This document shows positions 33,260 through 42,785 of a DNA stretch of 64,000 nucleotides, piece by piece; the stretch's first letter is position 1, and each line of letters starts with the position of its first letter. Under the pieces are notes generated by a model. That model was not told the origin of the DNA, did not search any database, and saw only the letters and a list, made by a program, of their open reading frames with translations. Origin of the DNA: Microbacterium galbinum (GTDB lineage: Bacteria; Actinomycetota; Actinomycetes; Actinomycetales; Microbacteriaceae); the NCBI RefSeq assembly GCF_023091225.1, contig NZ_JAHWXM010000002.1:1-64000 (forward strand), read 5' to 3'. The translations under genes and the position numbers were made by a program.

Positions 33260-36200
33260 TCAGCGCGCGAAGCGCAGCGTGACCAGCTGGAACGGCCGCA
33301 GCGACAGCTCGACGCCCGTCGCGACGCCGGTGACCGCCGCCCGCGGTGTCTCCCGCTCGAGGAGGTCGGTCTCCACGACCGACCCGAAGTCGAACGACGG
33401 CGTGACCTCCCCCACCGCCCGTCCGCCGTGCGCTTCGTACAGCCGGACGATCACATCTCCGCTGCGGTCCTCCGCGAGCTTGACCGCCTCGATCACGATC
33501 GCGTCCGACGACACCGCGAATAGCGGCGCGACGGGGCCAGAGCCGCGCAGCGAGCGTGCGGGCAGATTCAGGCGGTACCCCTCGCGCACGGCATCCGCGA
33601 TCCCCGCATCCGGACGGATGCCGACGCGGAAGGCGTGTCGTCCTTGATCCGCCTCCGGATCGGGGAACAGCGGCGCCCGCAGGAGGGAGAGCCGCACCGT
33701 CGACGCCGTTCCGCCGCCCTCACGGGGCGCTCGCGTGATGTCGTGGCCGTAGGTCGAGTCGTTCGCGATCGCGACCCCGAAGCCCGGTTCTCCGAGGTGC
33801 ACCCAGCGGTGTGCGACCGTCTCGAAACGGGCGACGTCCCACGACGTGTTGGTGTGGGTGGGCCGGTGCACGTGACCGAACTGGATCTCGGATGCCGCAC
33901 GATCGCTGTGCACGTCGAGCGGGAAGCCGAGCTTGAGCAGCTTCTGGCGCTCGTGCCAGTCGACGATCGTCTCGATGTCGAGGCTCGGGGACCCCGCCGC
34001 GAGCGTGAGGACCTGAGTGATGCGGGACCCACCGAACTCCCGGTCGATCCGCACGACGGCGGCGGTCGGGTGCGCGACGACCTCGATCGCCACGGCATCC
34101 CTCAGCTCCACGGCGTGCCGGCGGTAGTGCTCGTCGATGTCCCAGGCATCCCACGCCGTGGGGGTGTCGCGGTGCAGCGTCAGCAGGTTCCCGCGCTCCC
34201 CCGTCGGGATCGTCTCGCGCCCGGTCGCACGCACGCTCAGCGAGGAGATGAGCCCATCGGCATCCACCACGACCCGCAGATGCTCGTTCTCGAGCACGAT
34301 CTCCTCGCCATGCTTTCCGGCATGGGCCGCCGTATTCGCGGACTCCGCGACCCCGATCGCCAGGCCGGCCACACCACCCGCCGGGTAGGGGCTCGCGTTG
34401 GCGACCAGTTCCACCTCCCCGCGGCCTGCGACGACCTCGAGAGCGGTGTCGATGAGACCGTCGAGCGTCTCGAGGACCTCCGCGTAGCGGCGCTCGGCCT
34501 CGCGGTGCACCCAACCGATCGAACTGCCGGGCAGGATGTCGTGGAACTGCTGCAGGAGCACGGTCTCCCACGCCTCCTCCAGCGCGTCGTACGGGTACTC
34601 GGCACCCGCCAGCGCTGCGCTCGTCGCCCACAGCTCGGCCTCGCGCAGGGCGTGCTCGCTGCGCCGGTTGCCGCGTTTCGTGCGCGCCTGCGAGGTGTAG
34701 GTACCGCGGTGGAACTCGAGGTACATCTCCCCCGACCACACCGGCGGATCGGGGTACTCGGCCTCGGCCGTCTCGAAGAAGCGCCGCGGATCGGAGAGGG
34801 TCACGGTCGGTGATCCCTCCAGCGATCGCAGTCGTGCGGCGGCGGCGAGCATCTCGCGGGTCGGCCCGCCTCCGCCGTCGCCGTATCCGAAGGGCACGAG
34901 CGAGGCGGTCGCCGCGCCCTTCTCGGCGAACTGGCGCTCGGCACGGGCGAGATCCGCACCGGAGAGCTGCGAGTTGTACGTGTCTACCGGTGGGAAGTGC
35001 GTGAAGATGCGGGTGCCGTCCAGACCTTCCCATGTGAAGGTGTGATGGGGCATCGTGTTCGTCTCGTTCCACGACATCTTCTGCGTCAGCATCCACCGCG
35101 ACCCGGCGGCCCGCGCGATCTGCGGGAGCGCAGCCGAGTATCCGAACGAATCGGGCAGCCAGACGTCGAGGGGCTCGACCCCGAACTCCTCGAGGAAGAA
35201 ACGCTTTCCCCGCACGAACTGGCGCGCGAGGGCCTCGCCTCCCGGCATGTTCGTGTCGGACTCGACCCACATGCCGCCCGCGGGGTGGAACCGACCGGCC
35301 GCGACGGCGGCGCGCAACCGCTCGAAGAGCTCGGGCTGGAACCGCTTCATCCAGGAGTACTGCTGCGCCGACGACGCCGCGAACGAGAACTCGGAGTCCT
35401 CTCCGACCAGCGAGAGGACGTTCGAGAACGTGCGCGCCACCTTGCGCTGCGTCTCGCGCACCGGCCACAGCCACGCGGAGTCGATATGGGCGTGCCCGAC
35501 CGCGTGGGCGGAGTGCGCGGACGCGGATGCCGGGCGGCCGAGAACCTCCGAGAGTGCGGCGCGCGCATCGGCGACGGTGCCGGCGACGTCGTCCGGGTCC
35601 GTCGCGTCGACCGCGTGCTCGAGGGCGCGCAGGATCTCGGCGCGGCGGGAGGAGCTCTCGGGGAGCTCGGCGCGCAGACCGTCGAGCACCGCGATGTCCT
35701 GCAGAAGCTCCCAGACCGTGAGGTCGAGCATGGCGACGTCGGCGCGACGCAGCTCGTACAGCGGTTCGTCGCCGGCGGAGTCCCACTCCCCGAGCGGCGT
35801 GGGGCCGAAGGTGCGGAACCCGTCGCCCACGTCCGGGTTCGCCGCCGCCTCGAGGTAGAGCTCGATCGCATCGCCCGGAGCACCGTCGAGCGGCACATAG
35901 GCGTTGCGCGGCTCGACCGCCTTCACGATGGATCCGTCCGGCCGGTACACCGTGCCCTCGGCCTGGAACCCCGGCTGCGCGACGTGGAAGCCGAGGTCGA
36001 AGACGAGTTCGGCCCGCTGCCCGGCATCCGTCGTCGGGATCGTCCCGGTCACCCGCAGCCACATCGTGCTCCAGGCACGCCCCCACGGCGAGCCGACGGC
36101 GAAGGGGGCGTACGTCTGCCCGGCCGCCTCGGCGAACGGCACGGGTTCACCCGGGACCTGCCAGGCCTCGAGAGTGAGCTCGTGCGAGTGTGCGTACAGC

Positions 36201-36268
36201 GCGGGCTCGAGGCGCTCCCGCACGAACCGGCGGATGCGTGCTTCGACCAGTGAGGAGTTGTCGTGCAT
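33260..36268 (-). CDS. Alpha-mannosidase, GH38
   Basis: The 1002-residue intracellular glycoside hydrolase removes mannose from mannans or glycans. The zinc site 'GHAHIDSAWLWP' lies at 258-269 and the nucleophile D373 is in 'WLPDSFGY'. The middle domain and C-terminal beta domains are in family order, and the length is usual. No signal peptide. The start at 36268 is chosen; the open frame upstream crosses into the regulator. It is immediately downstream of a ROK repressor, so substrate-induced control is likely. Confidence 0.95.
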   Translation of the reverse strand: MHDNSSLVEARIRRFVRERLEPALYAHSHELTLEAWQVPGEPVPFAEAAGQTYAPFAVGSPWGRAWSTMWLRVTGTIPTTDAGQRAELVFDLGFHVAQPGFQAEGTVYRPDGSIVKAVEPRNAYVPLDGAPGDAIELYLEAAANPDVGDGFRTFGPTPLGEWDSAGDEPLYELRRADVAMLDLTVWELLQDIAVLDGLRAELPESSSRRAEILRALEHAVDATDPDDVAGTVADARAALSEVLGRPASASAHSAHAVGHAHIDSAWLWPVRETQRKVARTFSNVLSLVGEDSEFSFAASSAQQYSWMKRFQPELFERLRAAVAAGRFHPAGGMWVESDTNMPGGEALARQFVRGKRFFLEEFGVEPLDVWLPDSFGYSAALPQIARAAGSRWMLTQKMSWNETNTMPHHTFTWEGLDGTRIFTHFPPVDTYNSQLSGADLARAERQFAEKGAATASLVPFGYGDGGGGPTREMLAAAARLRSLEGSPTVTLSDPRRFFETAEAEYPDPPVWSGEMYLEFHRGTYTSQARTKRGNRRSEHALREAELWATSAALAGAEYPYDALEEAWETVLLQQFHDILPGSSIGWVHREAERRYAEVLETLDGLIDTALEVVAGRGEVELVANASPYPAGGVAGLAIGVAESANTAAHAGKHGEEIVLENEHLRVVVDADGLISSLSVRATGRETIPTGERGNLLTLHRDTPTAWDAWDIDEHYRRHAVELRDAVAIEVVAHPTAAVVRIDREFGGSRITQVLTLAAGSPSLDIETIVDWHERQKLLKLGFPLDVHSDRAASEIQFGHVHRPTHTNTSWDVARFETVAHRWVHLGEPGFGVAIANDSTYGHDITRAPREGGGTASTVRLSLLRAPLFPDPEADQGRHAFRVGIRPDAGIADAVREGYRLNLPARSLRGSGPVAPLFAVSSDAIVIEAVKLAEDRSGDVIVRLYEAHGGRAVGEVTPSFDFGSVVETDLLERETPRAAVTGVATGVELSLRPFQLVTLRFAR

Positions 36269-36305
36269 GACGGGTTTCCGATCGACGATGACGGAGGAAC
36301 ACCCG

Positions 36306-36328
36306 AATACTACATCGATTGGATTTAA
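36306..36328 (-). promoter_or_regulatory. AT-rich element upstream of the mannosidase
   Basis: This short island is far richer in A and T than its surroundings. It holds a -10-like TAGTAT (36307-36312, minus strand) and ATCGAT. It lies between the ROK gene and the mannosidase and could be promoter plus repressor site. It overlaps the ROK 3' end. Confidence 0.4.
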
Positions 36329-37581
36329 GGAGCCACAGGCACGTCCGAGCGCTCCGACAGCATCAGCGTCGAGCTCCGCGGGGTGAGCGCCCGATCGAGC
36401 ACCACGCAGGCCGCCCCCACGGCTCCCACGTCGGCACCCACGACCGTGCCGTCGATCGGGATCTCCCGCAGCGCTCGCGTCGCGCTCAGCCGCTGCACGT
36501 GCTCCGAGATCTCGGCGAGGTAGACCTCCGAGACGTACCCCCAGAAGGGTCCCCCGAGCACGATGCGCTCCACGTCGAGGACGTCGGTGAGCACCACCAG
36601 GAGGGCGGCGGTGCAGCGCGCGGCACGGCCGAGGATTCCCGCGGCGGCCACCTCCCCCTGTTCCGCCCGCGCACATACGTGCGCGAATCGCGCCTCGAGC
36701 GCACCGGGCTCGTCATCGTCGCCCTCCGCAGACAGCACCCCCGCACGCACCGCTTCCGCCACGATCGACTGCGGCGTGCACGTGACGGCGACGCATCCCC
36801 GGGATCCACAGGCGCACGGCGGCCCCTCAGGATCGACCACGATGTGCCCGATCTCGCCGAGGTTGCCCGTGCGTCCGCGCGTGACATCGCCGTCGCGCGC
36901 GAGCGCCGCACCGAGGCCCGTGCCGAGGTAGAGGAAGACGAACGAGTCGTCCACGGGACCTCGGCGCGTCCAGAGCTCACCCACGGCCGCCGCAGCGGTG
37001 TCCTTCTCCAACGCCACCGCGAACCCGGTCGCCGCCGACAGCAGCTCACGCAGGGGCACCCGGCGCCATCCGCGCAGCATGGGCGGGTCGACCACGGTCC
37101 CGTTCGCCTCGTCGAGGGGTCCGGGAGCGGCGAGTCCGATACCGAAGATCCGCGAGCGATCGACACCGACCTCGGTGATGAGGGCATCGATCGCGCGAGC
37201 CATCTCGTCGATGATTCGCCCGGGTTCGGGTGATCCCACCGGGATCAGGCGCCGCGCGACCACCGCGCCGGCGAGGTCGAGGAGCACCACCGTCACCACG
37301 GCGGGATCGAGATGGACACCCACCGAGTACCGGCTCTCCGCGACCAGACGGAGCAGGACGCGGGGCTTTCCCGGGCCGTTGATGGCGCGCCCGGCCTCGG
37401 CGATCAGTCCCTCGTCGAGGAGGCGGCGGGTGATGTTCGTGAGCGTCTGCGCGGAGAGTCCGGTGGTCGCGGCGAGCTCCGTACGGCTCAGCGCATCACC
37501 CGCGCGGCGGATCGCCTCGATCACGACCGCCTGATTGAAGTCGCCCATTCGGGGCAGGTTCGTTCCGCGCCGCGTGCTCAT
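36325..37581 (-). CDS. ROK family transcriptional repressor
   Basis: The 418-residue protein has an N-terminal winged helix ('LSRTELAATTGLSAQTLTNITRRLLDEGLI', about 28-58) and a ROK sugar-kinase-like domain with the zinc motif 'CACGSRGCVAV'. ROK regulators such as NagC and XylR sense sugars. The start at 37581 has GGGAGG nine bases before; the longer frame upstream is not supported. It lies 56 bases before the mannosidase. The 277-base gap on its 5' side (37582-37858) shows no gene or clear signal. Confidence 0.92.
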   Translation of the reverse strand: MSTRRGTNLPRMGDFNQAVVIEAIRRAGDALSRTELAATTGLSAQTLTNITRRLLDEGLIAEAGRAINGPGKPRVLLRLVAESRYSVGVHLDPAVVTVVLLDLAGAVVARRLIPVGSPEPGRIIDEMARAIDALITEVGVDRSRIFGIGLAAPGPLDEANGTVVDPPMLRGWRRVPLRELLSAATGFAVALEKDTAAAAVGELWTRRGPVDDSFVFLYLGTGLGAALARDGDVTRGRTGNLGEIGHIVVDPEGPPCACGSRGCVAVTCTPQSIVAEAVRAGVLSAEGDDDEPGALEARFAHVCARAEQGEVAAAGILGRAARCTAALLVVLTDVLDVERIVLGGPFWGYVSEVYLAEISEHVQRLSATRALREIPIDGTVVGADVGAVGAACVVLDRALTPRSSTLMLSERSDVPVAP

Positions 37582-37858
37582 CCGGCCATCCTCCCGCATC
37601 CGCGCACCTATGTCCCCCAAAATACCTACAGACACGGGGGTTGCGAGCCGCGAAACTAATGGAGACGCTTCGCGTTCGATCGGTCTCTCTGTCCCAGGGT
37701 AGACAGACGGTGATCGATCATCCGCGGCTGGTTTTCGGGTAACTGAGCCGCATGGCGAGGGGCTGGCGATATCGCCGCCCCTCGCCCATTCTCACTTCCT
37801 CTTCGACTCCGGCACCCTCCCCCAGCCGGAGCCGAAGAGAAGCGCCATCGCCGATGGT

Positions 37859-38869
37859 TCAGCCGCGGGCGGCACTGCGCGGGATCTCGTGCCACACGTC
37901 GACGGAGTCGTCGTCGCGCGATGATCCCGACCCCACACGCCCGACCACCGTCACCGCTGTGCGATCGTCCTTGGCGGAACGGATGATGAGGCGTCCCGCG
38001 TGGGCCCCCGCCAGGACGCCGGCGAGCTCGTCCCGGATCTCGATGCGACGCTCCTCGTCGACCCCCTCGAGACCGCCCTCGTCGAACACCGTGACGACCG
38101 CGCCGCGCCGACGCGCCGCTTCGATCGCATCGCGGACCGCATCGTTGAGCAGGTCGGCTCCGCGCAGCTCATCACGCAGGCGCCCCTCGGCGAGCCGGGC
38201 ATCGAGACGCTCCTCCTCGGTCAGAGAGCCACGCGTCGCCACCGCGCGGCTGAGCACGGGGCCGGCGACCGCGAGCGCGAACTGTGTGCGCACGCGACGC
38301 TCCCGCTGACGCACGAGCTGCGTGGCGTGCCAGGCCGACACGGCCTGCTGGATCTCGGCGAGGCGCTCGGTGTCGCGCACCGCCCGGTCCCAGAACCACA
38401 CCAGGAGATTCGCGACGACCACCCACATGATCGATCCGACCAGGCCGAAGTTGAGAAGGGACTCGAGGAAGCCCAGGAAGACCGACGACGTTGCCACCAG
38501 GAGAAGGAGGATCAGCCAGCCCGTCAGGAACCGCCGCCGGACGATGAGGATCACGCTGAGCAAGCCCACGCCGCCGATGTACCAGGTGGCGAAGGGGGCG
38601 GTCCGCCCTGCCTCGTTCAGCGAGAACGTCACCGCGATCGGGATGATCACGCTGACGATCACCGCCAGCGTCGCCGTCCACAACGGCAGCTTCACCGTTT
38701 CCGGAGAGCCGAGGATCGCGAGGTTGACGACCAGGAGGTAGAGCGCGATCGCGAGCACCATGAGCAGCGGTGCCGTGGGCTGCACGATCCACCACACGGC
38801 GCGCGCAGCGAAGTACAAGGCGAAGCCGACCGCGAGAGACGTCGCGACGCTGCGGACGGTCCGGTTCAT
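37859..38869 (-). CDS. Membrane protein linked to a two-component system
   Basis: The 336-residue protein has five or six membrane helices (about 10-160) with a soluble C-terminal part of about 170 residues rich in Arg, Glu and Asp and helical. It is third in an operon with a response regulator and a histidine kinase, with an ATGA overlap. It looks like a second, degenerate sensor, since no HATPase motif is evident. Its task may be to modulate the kinase. Confidence 0.72.
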   Translation of the reverse strand: MNRTVRSVATSLAVGFALYFAARAVWWIVQPTAPLLMVLAIALYLLVVNLAILGSPETVKLPLWTATLAVIVSVIIPIAVTFSLNEAGRTAPFATWYIGGVGLLSVILIVRRRFLTGWLILLLLVATSSVFLGFLESLLNFGLVGSIMWVVVANLLVWFWDRAVRDTERLAEIQQAVSAWHATQLVRQRERRVRTQFALAVAGPVLSRAVATRGSLTEEERLDARLAEGRLRDELRGADLLNDAVRDAIEAARRRGAVVTVFDEGGLEGVDEERRIEIRDELAGVLAGAHAGRLIIRSAKDDRTAVTVVGRVGSGSSRDDDSVDVWHEIPRSAARG

Positions 38870-40101
38870 GAGGCGCTCCAGCCCAGGGTCACGGTCGTGC
38901 CACGCACATCCGAATCGATCCGAGCCGTTCCGGCCACGCCGGCCATGCGCGCGAGGATCGACGCGCGGATCCCCAGGCGGTCCTCGCCGATCGCCGTGAG
39001 GTCGAACCCCGCTCCGGTATCGCTCACGATCACGCGGATGCCGACGTCACCCTGCGAGTCGGCGAGGATGTGGAGTCCCCGCCCGCCCGCGTGCGTGACC
39101 GCGTTGCCGATCGCCTGACGCGCGGCGAGCACGAGCGCGCGCGCCACGCGGCCGGGAATCGCCCCGGGTGTACCGGTCTCCTCGACGATCGCGTCCACGC
39201 CCATCTCCGACAGGGCCCGACGCAGCTCGGACACGATCTGGCCGACGGCGACCGGCTCGTCGCTGCCCTCCTGGGCGACCGCCGCCTCGGTGTTGGCGAG
39301 GCGGGTGAGCGCCTCACGCGCCATCGCCACCGCGAGTTCCTTCGCCCTCTCGCTCTCGGCCCGCTCGGCGGCGATCAGCGCCGCGAGCACGCTGTCGTGC
39401 ATGAGCGCCGACATCGCGATGCGCTCCTCCTCCGCGGCCGCCGCCGCTGCTGCTGCCGCGTAGGAGGCGACTGCGTGCCCTCGCGCGTCGTCGACGCCCG
39501 CGGCGACCGAGCGGAACATCCATCCCAGCGAGATGATGACGATGCCGAGGATCAGCGTGAACGAGACATCGAACGCCGTCGTGGTCCAGAACTCGCGGGA
39601 GAACTCCCCCTGCACGAGCCGCACGTAGCCGTAGACGAACGGCACGGCCACCGCCCAGGCGTACTGCACGCGCACCGGGAAGGCGAGCATCGCGGCCACG
39701 ACGCCGACGTTGACGAAGAAGAAGATCCACGGCTGTTTGGCCGCGAGCCCGTCGCCGATCGTCACGACGTTGGGCCAGGCGGCGAGCACGAGCACGTACG
39801 TGACGGCGAAGACGCCGGACGCGACACGGACTCCCCGGCCGATCAGGCAGCAGACCAGCATCACCGCGAACGGCACGTAGACGAGGAAGACGATGACGGC
39901 GTGGCCGACGTTCGCATCCGCGAGGGAAGGGATCGCGACGAACAGCGCCTGCACGCCGAGCGCCGTCGACCCGATCGCGACGACCGTGGCGAGGATGCGC
40001 TCCATGCGCTTGCCGGTGAACCGTTCGAATTCGGTCTCGGCCGCTCCGGGAGACGGGATCTGGTTCCACGCCTCGCGGATGCTGAGGGACTCAGCGGCCA
40101 C
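38866..40101 (-). CDS. Sensor histidine kinase (NarL/DesK-type)
   Basis: The 411-residue protein has six membrane helices (about 35-200). A linker with a run of alanines leads to a dimerisation helix with the probable phospho-His in 'SALMHDSVLAAL', and a HATPase domain with 'VSDTGAGFDL' and 'GIRASILARM'. The N-box is 'ARQAIGNAVTHAG'. It starts at GTG overlapping the regulator's stop. The signal is unknown. Confidence 0.85.
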   Translation of the reverse strand: MAAESLSIREAWNQIPSPGAAETEFERFTGKRMERILATVVAIGSTALGVQALFVAIPSLADANVGHAVIVFLVYVPFAVMLVCCLIGRGVRVASGVFAVTYVLVLAAWPNVVTIGDGLAAKQPWIFFFVNVGVVAAMLAFPVRVQYAWAVAVPFVYGYVRLVQGEFSREFWTTTAFDVSFTLILGIVIISLGWMFRSVAAGVDDARGHAVASYAAAAAAAAAEEERIAMSALMHDSVLAALIAAERAESERAKELAVAMAREALTRLANTEAAVAQEGSDEPVAVGQIVSELRRALSEMGVDAIVEETGTPGAIPGRVARALVLAARQAIGNAVTHAGGRGLHILADSQGDVGIRVIVSDTGAGFDLTAIGEDRLGIRASILARMAGVAGTARIDSDVRGTTVTLGWSAS

Positions 40102-40750
40102 TCGACGCCCCGTCTGGTTCGACGATGCCGTCTTCCATCGCGCGGCGGAGCAGGTCGACCTTCGTCGGCGCCGGGCGCCCGACCTCGACGTACTTCACGC
40201 GGATGCGGGTGATGTTCTCCTTGGCCGTCGAGTAGGCGACACCGAGACGCTCGGCGACCGCCTTGAGCGGCAGCCCGGCGGCGTACAGGCGGAGCACCTC
40301 GCGCTCGCGGGTCGAGAGCTGCGCGTCGGCGAAATCGCGGTCGCCGTCGACCGCGCTCGCCCACTCGACGTTGTTGAGCGCCTCGCCGTGGGCGACGGTG
40401 CGGATCGCATCGAGCACGTCGTCGAGCGCGGAGGACTTGCTCACCACGCCCGCGGCTCCGGCGGCGAGCGCCTCTCGGACCGCGGCCGGACGATCGGCGA
40501 CGCTGTGGATGACGACGCTCGCGCCGTCGGTGACCAGCGAGGTCACGTTCTCGGTGACCGTCGTCCCGTCGCCGAGGGTGAGATCGAGCACCACGACCTC
40601 GGCGGGTGCCGCGCCGGATGCGGCGCGCCAGTCGAGGTACGACACGACCGTGCTGCCCGAGAAGACGATGGTCTGCCCGTCGCGTGCGCATGCCGCTTCG
40701 AGTCCCAGGCGGACGGACTCGTGATCATCGATGAGGGCGACCGTGCTCAT
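40091..40750 (-). CDS. Response regulator, NarL/LuxR family
   Basis: The 219-residue regulator has a receiver domain with D8/D9 and phospho-acceptor D56 (VVLDLTLGDG). A LuxR helix-turn-helix lies at about 144-185 ('LSTREREVLRLYAAGL'). It is first in the operon with the kinase. The ATG at 40750 is preferred to an upstream GTG because a -10 box is positioned for it. Confidence 0.93.
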   Translation of the reverse strand: MSTVALIDDHESVRLGLEAACARDGQTIVFSGSTVVSYLDWRAASGAAPAEVVVLDLTLGDGTTVTENVTSLVTDGASVVIHSVADRPAAVREALAAGAAGVVSKSSALDDVLDAIRTVAHGEALNNVEWASAVDGDRDFADAQLSTREREVLRLYAAGLPLKAVAERLGVAYSTAKENITRIRVKYVEVGRPAPTKVDLLRRAMEDGIVEPDGASSGR

Positions 40751-40756
40751 CCCCAC

Positions 40757-40762
40757 AGCCTA
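40757..40762 (-). promoter_or_regulatory. -10 box TAGGCT, leaderless promoter of the regulator
   Basis: TAGGCT (minus strand) is six bases before the ATG at 40750. Confidence 0.6.
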
Positions 40763-40763
40763 G

Positions 40764-42011
40764 TCAGCGGGTGAGCAGCGCGACGACCTCGAAGTGATGC
40801 GAGTGCGGGAACAGATCGAACCCGCGCAGCCGGTCGACATTCCAGCCGAGCCCCCGGAACGTGCCGAGGTCGCGTGCCAGGGCGACCGGATCGCAGGCGA
40901 CGTAGGCGATCGCCTCCGGAGCGAGGGCGTGCACCGCCTCGACGACCTGGCGGCCGGCGCCCGCGCGCGGCGGGTCGAGGATGACGGCTCCGCTGCGTCC
41001 GCCCCCGGTGCGCGTGGCGAGGAACCGGTCGACCCGCGCCGTCACGGCGTTCACCGCGAGCGGGGCGAGGTTCTCGGCGGCATGCTGGGTCGCCCGGGCG
41101 CTCGATTCGACGGTCACGATGTCGGTGCCGCCGAGATCGGCGAGCGTCGCGGCGAACAGGCCGACCCCGCCGTAGAGGTCGAAGTGCGTCGCCCGCTCGT
41201 CGACGTGCCCGTCGAGAAGGCCGTAGACCGCCGCATCCAGAACGGATGCCGCACGCGGATGCACCTGCCAGAACCCGGTGGAGTCGACCGCGAACCGCCG
41301 GTCGTTCACGACCTCGTGGATCACCTCGGGAGCCGGGCGGCGTCGGAACCCGCGGGCGACCTTCGCCGGACGCTCGGTGGCGTCGCGGCGGATGACCCGC
41401 ACCGTGCCGTCGGCCGGTTCGACGAGTTCGATGCGCCCCGGGGCCTCTCCGTGCAGGGAGAGTGCGGCCTCGGCGATCGCCGGCCGCGCGAGCGGGTGGG
41501 AGGTCACGGGGATCACGCGGTGGCTGCGGGCCGCGTACGGACCGACCCGCCCCGCGTCGTCGACGTGCAGCGTGACACGCGTGCGCCAGCCGCTCCCGTC
41601 GCCCGATTCGACGGCCTCGATCTCGGGGGCCTCGAGACCCGCGCCGGCGAAGCGGTCGAGCGCTTCGGTCAGCACCTGCCGCTTGAGGACGCGCTGGTGG
41701 TCGAGATCGATGTGCCCCAGATCGGCTCCACCCGGACGATCGGCGGGATCACGGGTCACGTCGGCCTCTGCCCAGAGGTGCGGACGACGGTGCTCGGACG
41801 CGTCGAGCACCTCGACGGTCTCGGCGCGCCAGAAGCTGCGGGTCGAGGCATCCGCTCCCTCGCCGGGTGCGATCAGCCGGGCACGGACGCGCTCGCCCGG
41901 GATGGCGTCGGAGACGAAGACGACGCGTCCTTCGTGGCGGGCGACGAAGGTGCCGCCGTGCGCGATCCCCGTGATGTCGAGGTCGAGCAGGTCCGCATCG
42001 GGGGAAGTCAT
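40764..42011 (-). CDS. TrmA/RumA-type RNA 5-methyluridine methyltransferase
   Basis: The 415-residue SAM-dependent enzyme has an N-terminal TRAM-like domain (about 5-60). Class I methyltransferase motifs are 'FDLYGGVGLFA', 'ILDPPRAGAG' and the catalytic cysteine in 'VACDPVALARDL'. No four-cysteine iron-sulfur cluster is seen. It would methylate C5 of uridine in tRNA or rRNA. It starts 39 bases from the divergent maf gene. Confidence 0.9.
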   Translation of the reverse strand: MTSPDADLLDLDITGIAHGGTFVARHEGRVVFVSDAIPGERVRARLIAPGEGADASTRSFWRAETVEVLDASEHRRPHLWAEADVTRDPADRPGGADLGHIDLDHQRVLKRQVLTEALDRFAGAGLEAPEIEAVESGDGSGWRTRVTLHVDDAGRVGPYAARSHRVIPVTSHPLARPAIAEAALSLHGEAPGRIELVEPADGTVRVIRRDATERPAKVARGFRRRPAPEVIHEVVNDRRFAVDSTGFWQVHPRAASVLDAAVYGLLDGHVDERATHFDLYGGVGLFAATLADLGGTDIVTVESSARATQHAAENLAPLAVNAVTARVDRFLATRTGGGRSGAVILDPPRAGAGRQVVEAVHALAPEAIAYVACDPVALARDLGTFRGLGWNVDRLRGFDLFPHSHHFEVVALLTR

Positions 42012-42017
42012 CCTTCG

Positions 42018-42023
42018 AGGATA
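42018..42023 (-). promoter_or_regulatory. -10 box TATCCT, leaderless promoter of the methyltransferase
   Basis: TATCCT lies six bases before the ATG at 42011. Confidence 0.6.
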
Positions 42024-42037
42024 CGGCGGTCCACGGA

Positions 42038-42043
42038 TACGGT
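42038..42043 (+). promoter_or_regulatory. -10 box TACGGT, leaderless promoter of maf
   Basis: TACGGT lies seven bases before the ATG at 42051. It is only 14 bases from the opposing -10 box. Confidence 0.6.
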
Positions 42044-42050
42044 GGACCAC

Positions 42051-42707
42051 ATGCGCGTCTGCCTCGCCTCCACCTCTCCCGCCCGTCTGATGCTGCTGCG
42101 GCAGGCGGGGATCGAGCCGCTCACCCTCTCCCCCGACGTTGACGAGGACGCAGTGGCCGCGGCCGCCGCGGCCGAACGGGGCGCGGAGCTGCGACCCGCG
42201 GAGCTCGTGCTGCTGCTGGGACGGGCCAAGGCCGCCGATGTCGCCCGTCGCCTCTCGTCCGAGGACCCCTCCTTCGATGGCATCGTGATCGGGGGCGATT
42301 CGATGTTCGAGCTCGACGGACGCGTCTACGGCAAGCCCTACACGGCGGAGGAGGCGACGCGCCGCTGGCGCGAGATGCGCGGCGCCACCGGCGTGCTGCA
42401 CTCCGGACATTCGGTGTTCCGCGTCTCGCCCGGCGCGGAACCGGTCGAGGCCACCGCGACGGCCGCGGCATCCGTCACCTTCGCCGACGACATCTCCGAC
42501 GCGGAGATCGCGGCGTACGTCGCCTCGGGCGAGCCGTTGCTGGTCGCGGGCGCCTTCACCGTCGACAGCCTGGGCGGGGCGTTCATCACCCGGGTCGACG
42601 GCGATCCATCGACCGTGGTGGGGATGTCCCTCTCGACCGTGCGGCGCCTCGCCGCCGACCTCGGCGTCGTCTGGACGGACCTCTGGAACACCCCGACCCC
42701 GTCGTAG
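42051..42707 (+). CDS. maf: Maf-like nucleotide pyrophosphatase
   Basis: The 218-residue enzyme removes pyrophosphate from non-canonical or modified nucleotides. It begins 'MRVCLASTSPARLMLLRQAGI' and has 'IGGDSMFELDGRVYGKP' as in the Maf family. In actinobacteria the gene often lies beside the biotinylated acyl-CoA carboxylase subunit, as here. Confidence 0.93.
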   Translation: MRVCLASTSPARLMLLRQAGIEPLTLSPDVDEDAVAAAAAAERGAELRPAELVLLLGRAKAADVARRLSSEDPSFDGIVIGGDSMFELDGRVYGKPYTAEEATRRWREMRGATGVLHSGHSVFRVSPGAEPVEATATAAASVTFADDISDAEIAAYVASGEPLLVAGAFTVDSLGGAFITRVDGDPSTVVGMSLSTVRRLAADLGVVWTDLWNTPTPS

Positions 42708-42772
42708 ACTCCCCTCCACGTTCTCGGCTCTTTCTTGTGGGGAGTCGTCAAATGGATCCCCCTGCTTCTCGC

Positions 42773-42778
42773 TAGGCT
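42773..42778 (+). promoter_or_regulatory. -10 box TAGGCT, leaderless promoter of the carboxylase alpha gene
   Basis: TAGGCT lies seven bases before the ATG at 42786. A weak hairpin (42707-42714 with 42739-42746) lies upstream and may end the maf transcript. Confidence 0.6.
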
Positions 42779-42785
42779 GGCAACC

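Noticed and set aside
36269..36676. N-terminal extension of the mannosidase into the ROK gene
   Set aside because: The extra residues are a Gly/Arg/Ala-rich shadow of the regulator gene, and the family N-terminus begins at 36268.
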